From NCBI GenBank assembly GCA_023400335.1, contig JAEXFF010000020.1, positions 1 to 7,487 of the forward strand: DNA of 7,487 nucleotides. The letters run 5' to 3'. Positions 1-6,449 of this stretch are shown here, one piece after another (position 1 is the first letter of the stretch; every line of letters starts with the position of its first letter). The position numbers were made by a program, and so were the translations under genes. Source of the stretch: Bacteroidota bacterium (GTDB taxonomy: Bacteria; Bacteroidota; Bacteroidia; Bacteroidales; Marinifilaceae). The notes beneath the pieces were generated by a model that was not told the DNA's origin, made no database searches, and saw nothing but the letters and a program-made list of their open reading frames with translations.

Positions 1-25
1 TTTCCGGAAAAGAATTGCATTCTTG

Positions 26-56
26 TTGGTTAATTTCTTTGTATAAACTATCTTTG
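26..56 (+). promoter_or_regulatory. Probable Bacteroides-type promoter of the 139-939 gene
   Basis: TATCTTTG at 49-56 matches the Bacteroides -7 consensus TAnnTTTG exactly. TTGG at 26-29, 19 bases upstream, matches three of the four bases of the -33 TTTG box. Transcription would start near 62-64, giving a leader of about 75 bases that contains a short ORF before the main gene. Confidence 0.55.
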
Positions 57-85
57 TCTTAAATTTCTACGGACGGAGGTCGGAA

Positions 86-133
86 ATGTGTGTGTTAATT
101 TACTTGCAAATCAATAATTTCCAGGAAAAATAA
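86..133 (+). CDS. Possible 15-codon leader ORF upstream of the cysteine-motif protein
   Basis: ATG at 86 opens MCVLIYLQINNFQEK and ends with TAA at 131-133, five bases before the GTG start of the next gene. A strong Shine-Dalgarno sequence, GGAGG at 75-79, lies six bases before this ATG. The larger gene downstream has only a distant AGGA and a GTG start. Strong Shine-Dalgarno sequences are uncommon in Bacteroidota, so the placement is notable. The peptide is hydrophobic in its first half and resembles no leader peptide I know. By inference, ribosomes finishing the short ORF could re-initiate at 139, coupling the two. A 15-codon ORF can also arise by chance, so this is tentative. Confidence 0.35.
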   Translation: MCVLIYLQINNFQEK

Positions 134-138
134 TTGTT

Positions 139-939
139 GTGTCAAAACAGGGATCAGATAATTTATTGAATGCCGGTTTTATTCCGGGTGTTTACAATTT
201 TTGCGATCATTGGTGCGAAAAATGCCGTTTAAAGTCCAGGTGTTTGAGTTATGTAATGGAGAGAAAAGTAGAAGAAAGGAAGAATGGCAATTTTGAAGAA
301 GGATTATTCAATAAAAATGAAAATGTCTGGGAGTTTTTAAAACTCTTTTTTGATTCCACGTATGAGTTTTTGGAAGAATTGGCCAGGGAAAGGGGAATGG
401 AAGTGGAGGATTTGTACACCTTGGAAAATGATGAGCCGGATTTCCTGGAAGGGGAAGGAAGTTTAGCCGAAGAAGGGGGAGAGGCAGAGTCTTTCGTGGA
501 ATATTCCGATATGATAAAAATGTGCATGATATATGAGGCTTTGGCAGAAGAATGCCTGGATACCATATTTGGAATATTGGACGAAAAGGAATGGCAGGAA
601 AAAGAAAAGGAGACTCTCATCACCAATCGGTTACTGGATGTGATAAACTGGTATCTGGACATCATACAGCCTAAAGTTCGCCGGGCCTTGTACGGATATA
701 TCCGCCGAGACAGTTTCCTTTCCACCGATGTATGGGAAATGGAGTGTAATGGATCGGCAAAGGTAGCACTAATCAGTATTGCCCGTTCCGAAAGGGCATG
801 GAGGGGCATGCGGAATTATTGTCCTTCTCTGAAAAAAGATATTTCTCATCTGTTGGTTGTATTAAACCAGTTAAAAGCTGAAATTAATCTTTGTTTTCCC
901 AATGCGGCTGCTTTCCGTCGTCCCGGCTTTGATAAATAA
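139..939 (+). CDS. Hypothetical protein with an N-terminal four-cysteine motif
   Basis: This 266-residue protein has no function I can name. Near the N-terminus, Cys22, Cys26, Cys29 and Cys35 form a C-x3-C-x2-C-x5-C cluster in a basic, aromatic context (YNFCDHWCEKC), which could bind zinc or an iron-sulfur cluster; that is inference. I recall similar N-terminal motifs in uncharacterised Bacteroidales proteins but cannot verify it here. Residues about 87-122 are strongly acidic and probably disordered. The rest looks helical, with a tryptophan- and arginine-rich C-terminal part. There is no signal peptide or membrane segment, so it should be cytoplasmic. The start is GTG at 139: an in-frame stop at 115-117 excludes anything further upstream, and no ATG occurs in between. 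It reads toward the AsmA gene and has its own promoter-like element. Confidence 0.75.
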   Translation: MSKQGSDNLLNAGFIPGVYNFCDHWCEKCRLKSRCLSYVMERKVEERKNGNFEEGLFNKNENVWEFLKLFFDSTYEFLEELARERGMEVEDLYTLENDEPDFLEGEGSLAEEGGEAESFVEYSDMIKMCMIYEALAEECLDTIFGILDEKEWQEKEKETLITNRLLDVINWYLDIIQPKVRRALYGYIRRDSFLSTDVWEMECNGSAKVALISIARSERAWRGMRNYCPSLKKDISHLLVVLNQLKAEINLCFPNAAAFRRPGFDK

Positions 940-1157
940 ATCTATATGGCCGGCTGCTGAAATATTTAAACCTTACTGCTGCTTTTGTACAGAAAACAGT
1001 CCCTTTTCAACCCGCTGTTTCAGGAATTCCTGATGCTGATATCTCTTTTTAGCCGCTAGTGTTTGCTCCGGCAGGAACCCGTTTTGTTCTGGAAAAGGTA
1101 TAAAATCTTTCCTTTTAAAACGAGATAATAAGCATCTTTTGAGTTTTTCTGCTGCTT
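940..1157. other. Convergent intergenic gap, no confident gene
   Basis: This 218-base gap separates the 3' ends of two converging genes. I see no clear hairpin followed by a T tract for either one. It holds a 14-base perfect palindrome (TCAGGAATTCCTGA, 1020-1033). On the minus strand a frame stays open from 1173 down to a TAA at 973-975, with protein-like composition but no ATG, GTG or TTG start. Confidence 0.5.
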
Positions 1158-3647
1158 TTACTTGAACAATTTTTCAAATCCTTTTAAAGCTTTATTTTTT
1201 AAATCTTTTTCTGCAGCCTTTCTCACAGCATTGATGGCTTTTGTCAGATCGGGTTTCACTTCGGGTTTGTCCAAGGTACCTGTAATTTTTGCATCGATAT
1301 CCAGGTTTTTAATGCTCGCGCCTCCCGGAATAGCCTGCAACAGATTTTCAATGTCTTTTCCAAAATATTTCCGGTCGACATTCATCGATAATAGGTAATT
1401 GATATTACCGTTTACAGATTGGGTTCCGGATAGGGTGACAGGATTTCCTGCCAAAGTCGTTTTAAAAGGTTCTATAGTGATATTTCCGTTATTGATTTTA
1501 AAGAAAATGTTGAGTGAACTGATGCTGAGACGGCTCAATTCTTCATTTTTAAGTATGGAGGCCAGATTTTTCATGCCCGGATTGTCCGTTACTAAAATCC
1601 CTTTTGAAAGGATATTTCCTGCACCATTGACCGTATTCATCAGTAAAGACATATCTCTGTAATTCAGTCCTCCCGACAACTGTAAGCTGGAAGATATTTT
1701 TCCGCTGCAATTCATGGCTATGGGAATACTTTTCTTAATAAAAGAGAAGGAATCGTATGCTTCCCGGATATCGAAATCAGAAACTTTCAGTTGAAAATCG
1801 AAGCGGGGTAAAGCCTGATGCCGGGTATTGTATTCCCCGCTCATGACCATACTGCCTTTTAAAAGATCCATACTCAGGTTGTTTAAGGCCGCAACGGACT
1901 GAGCCAGATGGATTTTCCCCTTGACGTTTTGGATGGTCAGCCGGTCGATCAGCACCGTTTTTATACTGGTATTTAATTGTATATCCAGATTATGCGGAAT
2001 TTGAGGGGCTTGTCCAAGCGTCTCTTCTTTCTCTTTTTCTGCAAGAGTTGCAGTATCGGCAGAATGATTTATCGGACGGACGAATTTATTTAAATTTACC
2101 CGGTCGGAAGTGAGGACAAAATTCCCCTTTAGCGTTTCATTCTTCAGAAAATAGGGAATATAATTGGACAGATTACCTTTCAGATAAAAATCGGAAGAAT
2201 AAATTTTTGCACGGAGGTTACTGAGTTCCAGACTGGCCGGAGTGATTGAAATGGTCCCTTGCGGAATAGAGATTCCCTCCGGAAATTCTGAATTTACGAA
2301 GAGAATATCGTTCAGAAGAATGCTTCCTTTTGTAACGAATTTCTCGTATTTTTTCTGTTCGATAAAACTGTATCTTCCATTGAACGAGAGATCGGTTGTC
2401 ACGGTGCCCTGAAGATTAATATCTTCCAGAGGCAAAGCCTGCTTCAAGCGGCTGAAATCAATTATTCCCTTTGCGCCTCCTTGTAAGCGGGGATCTTCAG
2501 TCCCGGCGACCAACAAGTGCATATGGAATGTATTACTGCCTAAACGGAAAGAGAGTTGATTTAAATCGAATAAGGTAGAATCTGCAGGTCCACCGGGATT
2601 GGTGATGTGCAACTTCATGTTGATCTGGTCGAGGGATTGCGGAAGCTGCGGATATTGAATTTCTCCGTTATTGACAGCAAAGTGAATGTCTAAGCCGGGG
2701 AGATGGTTGGAGTAATATTCCCCTTTAGCCCGGGCTTGCAGGGTAAAATCGCCTGCTGTTTTTATTCCTTTCAGGTATTCCTGATATTGCTTGGGAAGAA
2801 GCGTCAATAAGTTTTCAAAACGGGTGTCGGGCGCATTCAGTTGCAGATCCATTCCGATGCGGTCTCCGGCTTTACTGATTTTTCCGGTAAGATCCAGTTG
2901 AAGGTCATTGACAGACAAGCTGTTCTTTTGAATGTCAAATTCCATTTCTTTTAAATTGGCGGCGATTCCGGCTTCCCAGTTTAAATCCGTATGATTGATC
3001 CATAGATTATTCCCCTGACGGAGAGAAATGTTTTGTAAACGGAGCAGGATGTCGAGCAAAGTATGTGTATCCGATAGATTCCCGGAAAAGTTGAGGTTAA
3101 CGCTTTCGATACCGGCAAAAGTTGAAGTCTGATAATCAGCGTAGGACAAAGTAAGATTCTCAATCGTAATGTCATTTAGCCGGAGGGTTTTGTTATCCGT
3201 ATTTTTTTTATCCTTAACCTCTTCTGTTGTGGCGGCTTCAGCAGATTCTTTGTGGATGACAATATCCCAATTGGGATGTCCTTCGGCGGAAACTACCGGT
3301 TTCAATTGGGCATCTTTTAATAAAACCCGCTGGATAATGATTTCGTCCCCTTTGATCAGGGACATCAGATTCACAGAGGCTCTGAAAAGGGGGAGATGAA
3401 CGAGGGTGTCTCCTGAAAATTCATCTTTCCCGATAATATCTACCTGCTTGGCATCTACATTTAAGGCCGGAAAACTTTTAAACATACTCAGATTGATCTG
3501 TTCAATCCGTACCTCAGCGTTTAAATATTTGGCCGATTGGTTTTCAATAATTTCCTTGATGTTTCCTTTTAAGAAAAGGGGAATCGTAATTAATAAAACC
3601 AGTAATAAACCGATAATGATAGCCAGCGTAAGGAGAATTTTTTTCAT
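1158..3647 (-). CDS. AsmA-family envelope protein
   Basis: This 829-residue protein has the AsmA-family layout. A single hydrophobic anchor at residues about 4-26 is followed directly by the typical N-terminal segment (FLKGNIKEIIENQSAKYLNAEVRIEQINLSMFKSFPALNV region, residues 26-64). A long stretch rich in short beta strands follows, with a conserved-looking C-terminal AsmA-like domain (about 565-800) and a lysine-rich tail. Two charged, low-complexity linkers (about 133-153 and 530-550) divide it. Known AsmA, TamB and YhdP relatives are inner-membrane-anchored periplasmic proteins that affect outer-membrane lipid homeostasis, probably by carrying phospholipid along a hydrophobic groove. A similar role here is inferred from the family. 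The ATG at 3645-3647 fits the anchor position. The gene lies 45 bases downstream of the helix-hairpin-helix gene on the same strand, and a promoter-like box in that gap could let it be transcribed independently. Confidence 0.88.
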   Translation of the reverse strand: MKKILLTLAIIIGLLLVLLITIPLFLKGNIKEIIENQSAKYLNAEVRIEQINLSMFKSFPALNVDAKQVDIIGKDEFSGDTLVHLPLFRASVNLMSLIKGDEIIIQRVLLKDAQLKPVVSAEGHPNWDIVIHKESAEAATTEEVKDKKNTDNKTLRLNDITIENLTLSYADYQTSTFAGIESVNLNFSGNLSDTHTLLDILLRLQNISLRQGNNLWINHTDLNWEAGIAANLKEMEFDIQKNSLSVNDLQLDLTGKISKAGDRIGMDLQLNAPDTRFENLLTLLPKQYQEYLKGIKTAGDFTLQARAKGEYYSNHLPGLDIHFAVNNGEIQYPQLPQSLDQINMKLHITNPGGPADSTLFDLNQLSFRLGSNTFHMHLLVAGTEDPRLQGGAKGIIDFSRLKQALPLEDINLQGTVTTDLSFNGRYSFIEQKKYEKFVTKGSILLNDILFVNSEFPEGISIPQGTISITPASLELSNLRAKIYSSDFYLKGNLSNYIPYFLKNETLKGNFVLTSDRVNLNKFVRPINHSADTATLAEKEKEETLGQAPQIPHNLDIQLNTSIKTVLIDRLTIQNVKGKIHLAQSVAALNNLSMDLLKGSMVMSGEYNTRHQALPRFDFQLKVSDFDIREAYDSFSFIKKSIPIAMNCSGKISSSLQLSGGLNYRDMSLLMNTVNGAGNILSKGILVTDNPGMKNLASILKNEELSRLSISSLNIFFKINNGNITIEPFKTTLAGNPVTLSGTQSVNGNINYLLSMNVDRKYFGKDIENLLQAIPGGASIKNLDIDAKITGTLDKPEVKPDLTKAINAVRKAAEKDLKNKALKGFEKLFK

Positions 3648-3679
3648 AGTGAACCTTTATCTTTTTCGTACATTTTCGA

Positions 3680-3687
3680 CAAAGTTA
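3680..3687 (-). promoter_or_regulatory. Possible -7 box for the AsmA-family gene
   Basis: On the minus strand the bases read TAACTTTG, an exact match to TAnnTTTG, ending about 33 bases before the AsmA start codon. No good TTTG box lies 19-21 bases upstream, so this is a half-site only. It sits just after the stop codon of the upstream gene. Confidence 0.35.
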
Positions 3688-3692
3688 TAAAA

Positions 3693-4250
3693 TTAACGGA
3701 AATACGGTTTTATTTTTCTGAGTTTATACAACGGTAAAATTTTTCTTTTTTCCAGGGTATCGAAAGATATCCTTTTATACTTGTTTTTTGCATTGAAAAT
3801 CAGTTTTACCTCTTCGTAATCGAGATAGGGATGGCGGAGGACTTCTTTAAATGACATCGTATTGAGATCCTTTTTACGGATCAGTTGCGCGTTGGCTGTA
3901 AAGAGATGGGCAGAGGAATCCACATTAAAATAGGTCATTTTTATTTCTTTTAATTGGCGTACGGCATAATACCCTCCCAGGCGTTCCCGGTAGCGAAGAA
4001 TGCGGGAGGCATAATAAGGTCCGATTCCTCTGATTGCAACCAAAGCGCAACTGTCTGCCGTATTCAGTTCCAGCGGTTCTTCCTGCTTAACTACCGGATA
4101 ATTGAAAAGGCTATCCGGAACTTCTGAGGGAGGAACCAATACAAATACTTCCTGTTTCTTTCGCCTCAATTGACGGGGCAGAATAATAAGGCAGCTTACC
4201 AGCAGGAGCAGTACCAGTAATCCTTTCCTTTCGTAATAGTAGAGTAACAT
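3693..4250 (-). CDS. ComEA-like helix-hairpin-helix protein, membrane-anchored
   Basis: This 185-residue protein has an N-terminal hydrophobic segment (about residues 10-24) followed by basic residues (RQLRRKK), which suggests one membrane anchor. A linker leads to a helix-hairpin-helix unit at about 60-103, with LNTADSCALVAIRGIGPYYA as its core. The L-N-x-A-D and G-I-G-x-x-x-A features are typical of the ComEA type. A weaker second unit follows at about 128-162 (LNTMSFKEVLRHPYLDYEEV). ComEA in competent bacteria binds DNA outside the inner membrane. The many Bacteroidota relatives are annotated only by domain, so a role in DNA uptake is not established. The protein is shorter than multi-repeat Bacteroidota relatives, but both ends look natural. 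The ATG at 4248-4250 gives the complete anchor. I see no clear Shine-Dalgarno sequence. Confidence 0.85.
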   Translation of the reverse strand: MLLYYYERKGLLVLLLLVSCLIILPRQLRRKKQEVFVLVPPSEVPDSLFNYPVVKQEEPLELNTADSCALVAIRGIGPYYASRILRYRERLGGYYAVRQLKEIKMTYFNVDSSAHLFTANAQLIRKKDLNTMSFKEVLRHPYLDYEEVKLIFNAKNKYKRISFDTLEKRKILPLYKLRKIKPYFR

Positions 4251-4399
4251 AACACACTTTTTTACAGATTCGCTTTCATAAGTTACAACAATTTTATGAG
4301 AGTCCGTATGTCTGTTCCTTACTAAATTTTACTATTCTGTACCTTCAGTGATTTCCGTAACACTTTTTAGGGCAAAGACGTAAAAAAGGCGTATCCTTT
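4251..4399. other. Intergenic region between divergent helix-hairpin-helix gene and tRNA-Lys
   Basis: This stretch of about 150 bases is AT-rich and must carry the leftward promoter of the helix-hairpin-helix gene. The best box I find on that strand is TAAAATTG (4289-4296), one mismatch from TAnnTTTG, which is too weak to call. No other structure is evident. Confidence 0.3.
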
Positions 4400-4430
4400 T
4401 TTGCATAAAACAGAAATCTCCCTATCTTTG
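4400..4430 (+). promoter_or_regulatory. Promoter of tRNA-Lys
   Basis: TTTG at 4400-4403, a 19-base spacer, then TATCTTTG at 4423-4430 make a perfect match to the Bacteroides sigma-ABfr promoter. Transcription should begin near 4437, some 19 bases before the tRNA. Confidence 0.8.
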
Positions 4431-4455
4431 CAACCTCGTTTCGAAAGTAAACGAC

Positions 4456-4528
4456 GATTCGCTAGCTCAGTAGGTAGAGCACAACACTTTTAATGTTGGG
4501 GTCCTGGGTTCGAATCCCAGGCGGATCA
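4456..4528 (+). tRNA. trnK: tRNA-Lys (anticodon UUU)
   Basis: The 73 bases fold as a complete cloverleaf. The acceptor stem pairs GATTCGC (4456-4462) with GCGGATC (4521-4527), with one T-G wobble, and the discriminator is A at 4528. The D arm is GCTC/GAGC. The anticodon stem is CAACA/TGTTG around the loop CTTTTAA (4487-4493), giving anticodon TTT at 4489-4491. The T arm is CTGGG/CCCAG around TTCGAAT. CCA is not encoded. Its 3' end faces an integrase fragment, the usual arrangement when a tRNA gene has served as an integration target. Confidence 0.97.
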
Positions 4529-4564
4529 CATAAGAACAAAGCCAAACGGCGACAAAAAATAGAC

Positions 4565-4605
4565 AACTCCTGCAATACTAAACTGTTGCAGGAGTTTTTC
4601 TTTTC
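4565..4605 (+). terminator. Rho-independent terminator after tRNA-Lys
   Basis: An 11-base perfect stem, AACTCCTGCAA (4565-4575) with TTGCAGGAGTT (4586-4596), encloses a 10-base loop. It is followed by a T-rich run (TTTTTCTTTT) at 4595-4604. It ends the tRNA transcript. Confidence 0.9.
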
Positions 4606-4645
4606 TGCATTGTCTATCCTGAAAGCCATACAATACCCCGAATTT

Positions 4646-4663
4646 GTGGCTAAATCGTGGCTA
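4646..4663 (+). repeat. Short direct repeat GTGGCTA near the integrase fragment
   Basis: GTGGCTA occurs at 4646-4652 and again at 4657-4663, eleven bases apart, between the tRNA terminator and the integrase remnant. Closely spaced direct repeats beside an attachment site can be arm-type sites for tyrosine integrases, but nothing here proves that. The 8-base palindrome AGACGTCT (4669-4676) follows immediately. Confidence 0.3.
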
Positions 4664-4753
4664 TTTTTAGACGTCTGAAAAATGGCCAAACGAAGTCCCG
4701 GAATGGGCGATTAGTGTCCATCCTATAAAAGCTTTCGTTTACAAGCTTTAGCC

Positions 4754-4761
4754 TACATTTG
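4754..4761 (+). promoter_or_regulatory. Possible -7 box of the former integrase gene
   Basis: TACATTTG matches TAnnTTTG exactly and lies 17 bases before the ATG of the integrase remnant. The upstream -33 region is poor (TTTC near 4733), so only a half-site is supported. Confidence 0.35.
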
Positions 4762-4778
4762 TAATAAAAAATAAAAGC

Positions 4779-5005
4779 ATGAAAAGTACCTTTTCATTAT
4801 CGTCTTTCTTAAAGCGAACAGCCCGGCGCAAGAGGGGAAAAATGCCTCTTCTTCAGGGACTGTGCTGTTAAAGCCAAGCAGAATGTCAAACAGTCTGCCT
4901 GCCATACTTCCCATCTGTTCGGATACCGGATATGAATGGTTCGGTGTCTATTGTGTCGACAGTCGGCGCTGAAAGGATCCAATATCCTGTTGCTCAGCTC
5001 TGACG
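4779..5005 (+). pseudogene. Tyrosine integrase, N-terminal remnant
   Basis: Translation from ATG 4779 begins MKSTFSLSSFLKRTARRKRG, continuing KMPLL. This closely resembles the start of Bacteroidota phage-integrase-family tyrosine recombinases, which commonly open with MKSTFS, a LKR core and a K-x-G-x-x-P motif. The frame stops at TAA 4869-4871. After it, weaker resemblance may continue in the same frame (CQTVCLP, MNGSVS, AERIQYPVAQL) to a TGA near 5001. Nothing like the catalytic domain with its R-H-R-Y residues follows, and at about 5005 the sequence changes to relaxase on the opposite strand. It is therefore a truncated, interrupted remnant of about 75 codons from a protein normally around 400 residues long. 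It reads away from tRNA-Lys, the usual orientation for an integrase beside its target. The resemblance up to 4866 is good; the 3' limit is inferred. Confidence 0.7.
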
Positions 5006-5440
5006 TTTTGCCGTAGTACAAAATCAATTTTTGAAAAACTGAACTGCCTATCGACTTTTGAGCCAGAAAGCGAATAGCAGTTTTTGCTGGACTTTACTCC
5101 CTCAACTCGTAAAGTACTGCCTTTGGTTTTGAATTCAACAACAATATCTTTCTGCTTCAAATTATTTGTTAATTCCTGCTAATTCTGACACTTCTGGAGT
5201 ATATTTTTAAGCACATTATAAATCTCATATTTCGTCTTATCCGGTTCTCGTAAACGGTATTCCTTGACATCTTTTTCCTTTAGCGAAGTGTAATCTATGC
5301 TTAACCGTCAGTTCCTTGCATACCTGAGTGCTACGGATTCGCTCATCCCGACTAGGGATACGATTACCATCATAATCAATTCGATTCAGCATCGGATGAA
5401 TATGCGGATAATCAGTATCGTGGTGACGGGCAATCAGTAA
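4948..5440 (-). pseudogene. Relaxase (mobilization protein) fragment, frameshifted
   Basis: Read leftward from 5440, the translation LLIARHHDTDYPHIH then NRIDYDG and VCKELTVKHRLHFAKGK matches the central part of Bacteroidota mobilization relaxases, which nick DNA at oriT. The H-x-D-x4-H-x-H metal-binding motif is at 5396-5425. At a run of five T bases (5272-5276) the frame shifts; homology resumes as YRLREPDKTKYEIY. A TAG at 5179-5181 then interrupts, probably in place of a Trp codon, and homology continues as VVEFKTKGST and GSKVDRQFSFSKID. The relaxase part ends near 5005. The residues from there to the stop at 4948 are probably chance antisense of the integrase remnant. The N-terminal part with the catalytic tyrosine is missing: an in-frame TAA lies at 5441-5443, and the fragment overlaps the end of mobC. 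It cannot encode an active relaxase. Confidence 0.8.
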
Positions 5441-5820
5441 TTATGCATTATACTGTTTATCAGGTTATCTATCCGTGAAGCGAGGGTTAGATACTCTGTC
5501 TGGTCAGTGGCATATCCCCCGACATTCGCTTTATGAGCTATTTGGTTGAGGTTGTTCGCCATGCCCGTCAGTTGGCTAACATAACTTAGGTGTATACTGT
5601 TTAGGCATTGCTTGACTTCGCATTGCCGGATAGCCTTTCGGACAAACAGGCTGATTGTCCTTCCGGCTTTCTTTACTATTGATTTAAGGAAGTAATATTC
5701 GGCAGTGGCAAACTTCACCGTCACCTTATCTCCTTTCTTTTCGGTAGCAGATAGTCTGGGGCGACCGTTGATATTTCTATTTTTATGGAGAGCCTCCGTT
5801 TGTGATAATTTATTTGTCAT
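5434..5820 (-). CDS. mobC: MobC-family relaxosome accessory protein
   Basis: This 128-residue protein looks complete. After a basic N-terminal tail, residues about 32-68 (VTVKFATAEYYFLKSIVKKA, then SLFVRKAI) resemble a ribbon-helix-helix DNA-binding segment. Residues 86-99 (GMANNLNQIAHKAN) are the MobC-family signature, followed by a helical C-terminus. MobC-type proteins bind oriT and help the relaxase open the DNA for nicking; they often also repress their own operon. The length is normal for the family, and the ATG at 5818-5820 precedes a conserved-looking tail. The relaxase gene that should follow begins mid-protein and is dead, so this gene has no functional partner here. It could act only in trans with another element. 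Paired direct repeats lie just upstream of its start. Confidence 0.85.
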   Translation of the reverse strand: MTNKLSQTEALHKNRNINGRPRLSATEKKGDKVTVKFATAEYYFLKSIVKKAGRTISLFVRKAIRQCEVKQCLNSIHLSYVSQLTGMANNLNQIAHKANVGGYATDQTEYLTLASRIDNLINSIMHNY

Positions 5821-5825
5821 AATAT

Positions 5826-5849
5826 TCTGTGATTAAAATTTTGTGATTA
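5826..5849 (+). repeat. Paired direct repeat TyTGTGATTA upstream of mobC
   Basis: TCTGTGATTA (5826-5835) and TTTGTGATTA (5840-5849) repeat with a 14-base period, starting six bases upstream of the mobC start codon. The position fits an operator for MobC autoregulation or a relaxosome binding site at oriT. The function is inferred from position only. Confidence 0.45.
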
Positions 5850-5888
5850 GACCAACGGGATTTTTCACTTCGCTGGCCCGATTCTTTA

Positions 5889-6330
5889 TTGGCACAGTTG
5901 TCAGAAGAACGTTTGGAGGAATTTAACCGACTCGTTATATATGTTATTGAAGTAGGTTTAATAGACATGTATGGGATGGATACGGATCAACCTTTTGAGT
6001 TTCTTATGAATTGTATCGAGATCCTCCAAAAATATGCTATCCCTTTGCCTGTTTATCCTAGACCGCTAACGAAAAGAAAGGTTTTGCTTATTAGATCCTA
6101 TACAGTATGCAGTTATATTTATCTCTTATAAGGAAATGGACGACAGAATACTACTGCTTCCGAATGACCTGTGTCCGCTCGAAAAAACGGTGTTATGGAT
6201 GTACGACCCTTCTCGCAGCATTGACCAACGAGTAATTGACGTATGAATAGAGGACATCTTTGGATAGGTAGTACAAAAATCTTGCGGCGTTCACAATAAA
6301 AATCTACAGAATGAGATACCATATAAGTAA
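5889..6330 (+). pseudogene. Broken gene of unknown function, divergent from mobC
   Basis: The first frame, from a TTG at 5889, gives 80 residues rich in acidic and hydrophobic helix-formers (LSEERLEEFNRLV, MYGMDTDQPFEFLMNCIEIL). Its last part (after about residue 60) changes character. A second frame, open from 6070, reads CLLDPIQYAVIFISYKEMDD, then LLLPNDLCPLEKTVLWMYDP and SIDQRVIDV before TGA at 6244-6246. Protein-like sequence continues past that stop and past a TAG at 6265-6267 (VVQKSCGVHNKNLQNEIPYK) to TAA at 6328-6330. The simplest reading is one gene of about 150 codons with a frameshift near 6065-6100 and two nonsense mutations. The first frame has no ATG; it is open back to 5847, after a TGA at 5844-5846, so the 5' end may also be lost. 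I do not recognise the family. Alternatively, 5889-6131 and 6136-6246 could be two small genes; an AGGA lies immediately before ATG 6136. Confidence 0.45.
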
Positions 6331-6371
6331 ACAACTTTAAGCAACTTATTGAAAAACATCTGAAAAGATTT

Positions 6372-6402
6372 TTTGTCAAATGTTTTTTTATATATATGTT
6401 TG
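6372..6402 (+). promoter_or_regulatory. Promoter of the hydrolase-gpsA pair
   Basis: TTTG at 6372-6375, a 19-base spacer and TATGTTTG at 6395-6402 match the Bacteroides promoter consensus exactly. Transcription would start near 6409. That places the ATG at 6396 inside the promoter, so the coding start should be at 6435 or 6450. Confidence 0.75.
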
Positions 6403-6449
6403 TAAACATTATAGTTTTATTGGTGCCCTCTCAAATGTATTATTTAGAT

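Noticed and set aside
249..809. 186-codon minus-strand frame inside the cysteine-motif gene
   Set aside because: Fully antisense to a better gene; serine-rich shadow composition with no recognisable domain.
1162..3690. Several plus-strand frames and one short minus-strand frame within the AsmA-family gene
   Set aside because: They lie inside a strong family match in another frame and have shadow-like composition.
4462..4689. Leftward and rightward open frames crossing the tRNA-Lys gene and its terminator
   Set aside because: Much of the translated sequence is the tRNA itself and its terminator hairpin; these are chance frames.
4809..5027. 72-codon minus-strand frame across the integrase remnant
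   Set aside because: Antisense to recognisable integrase sequence and shows no motif of its own.
5850..5892. Possible oriT hairpin between mobC and the broken gene
   Set aside because: Only a four-base CGGG/CCCG pairing is visible, too weak to call a structure; only the adjacent direct repeats are reported.
6119..6409. 96-codon minus-strand frame between the broken gene and the hydrolase
   Set aside because: Overlaps protein-like sequence on the plus strand and the hydrolase promoter; no motif or ribosome site.
6396..6449. Upstream start codon extending the hydrolase by 18 residues
   Set aside because: The ATG at 6396 is part of the exact TATGTTTG promoter box, so it would not be transcribed from that promoter.
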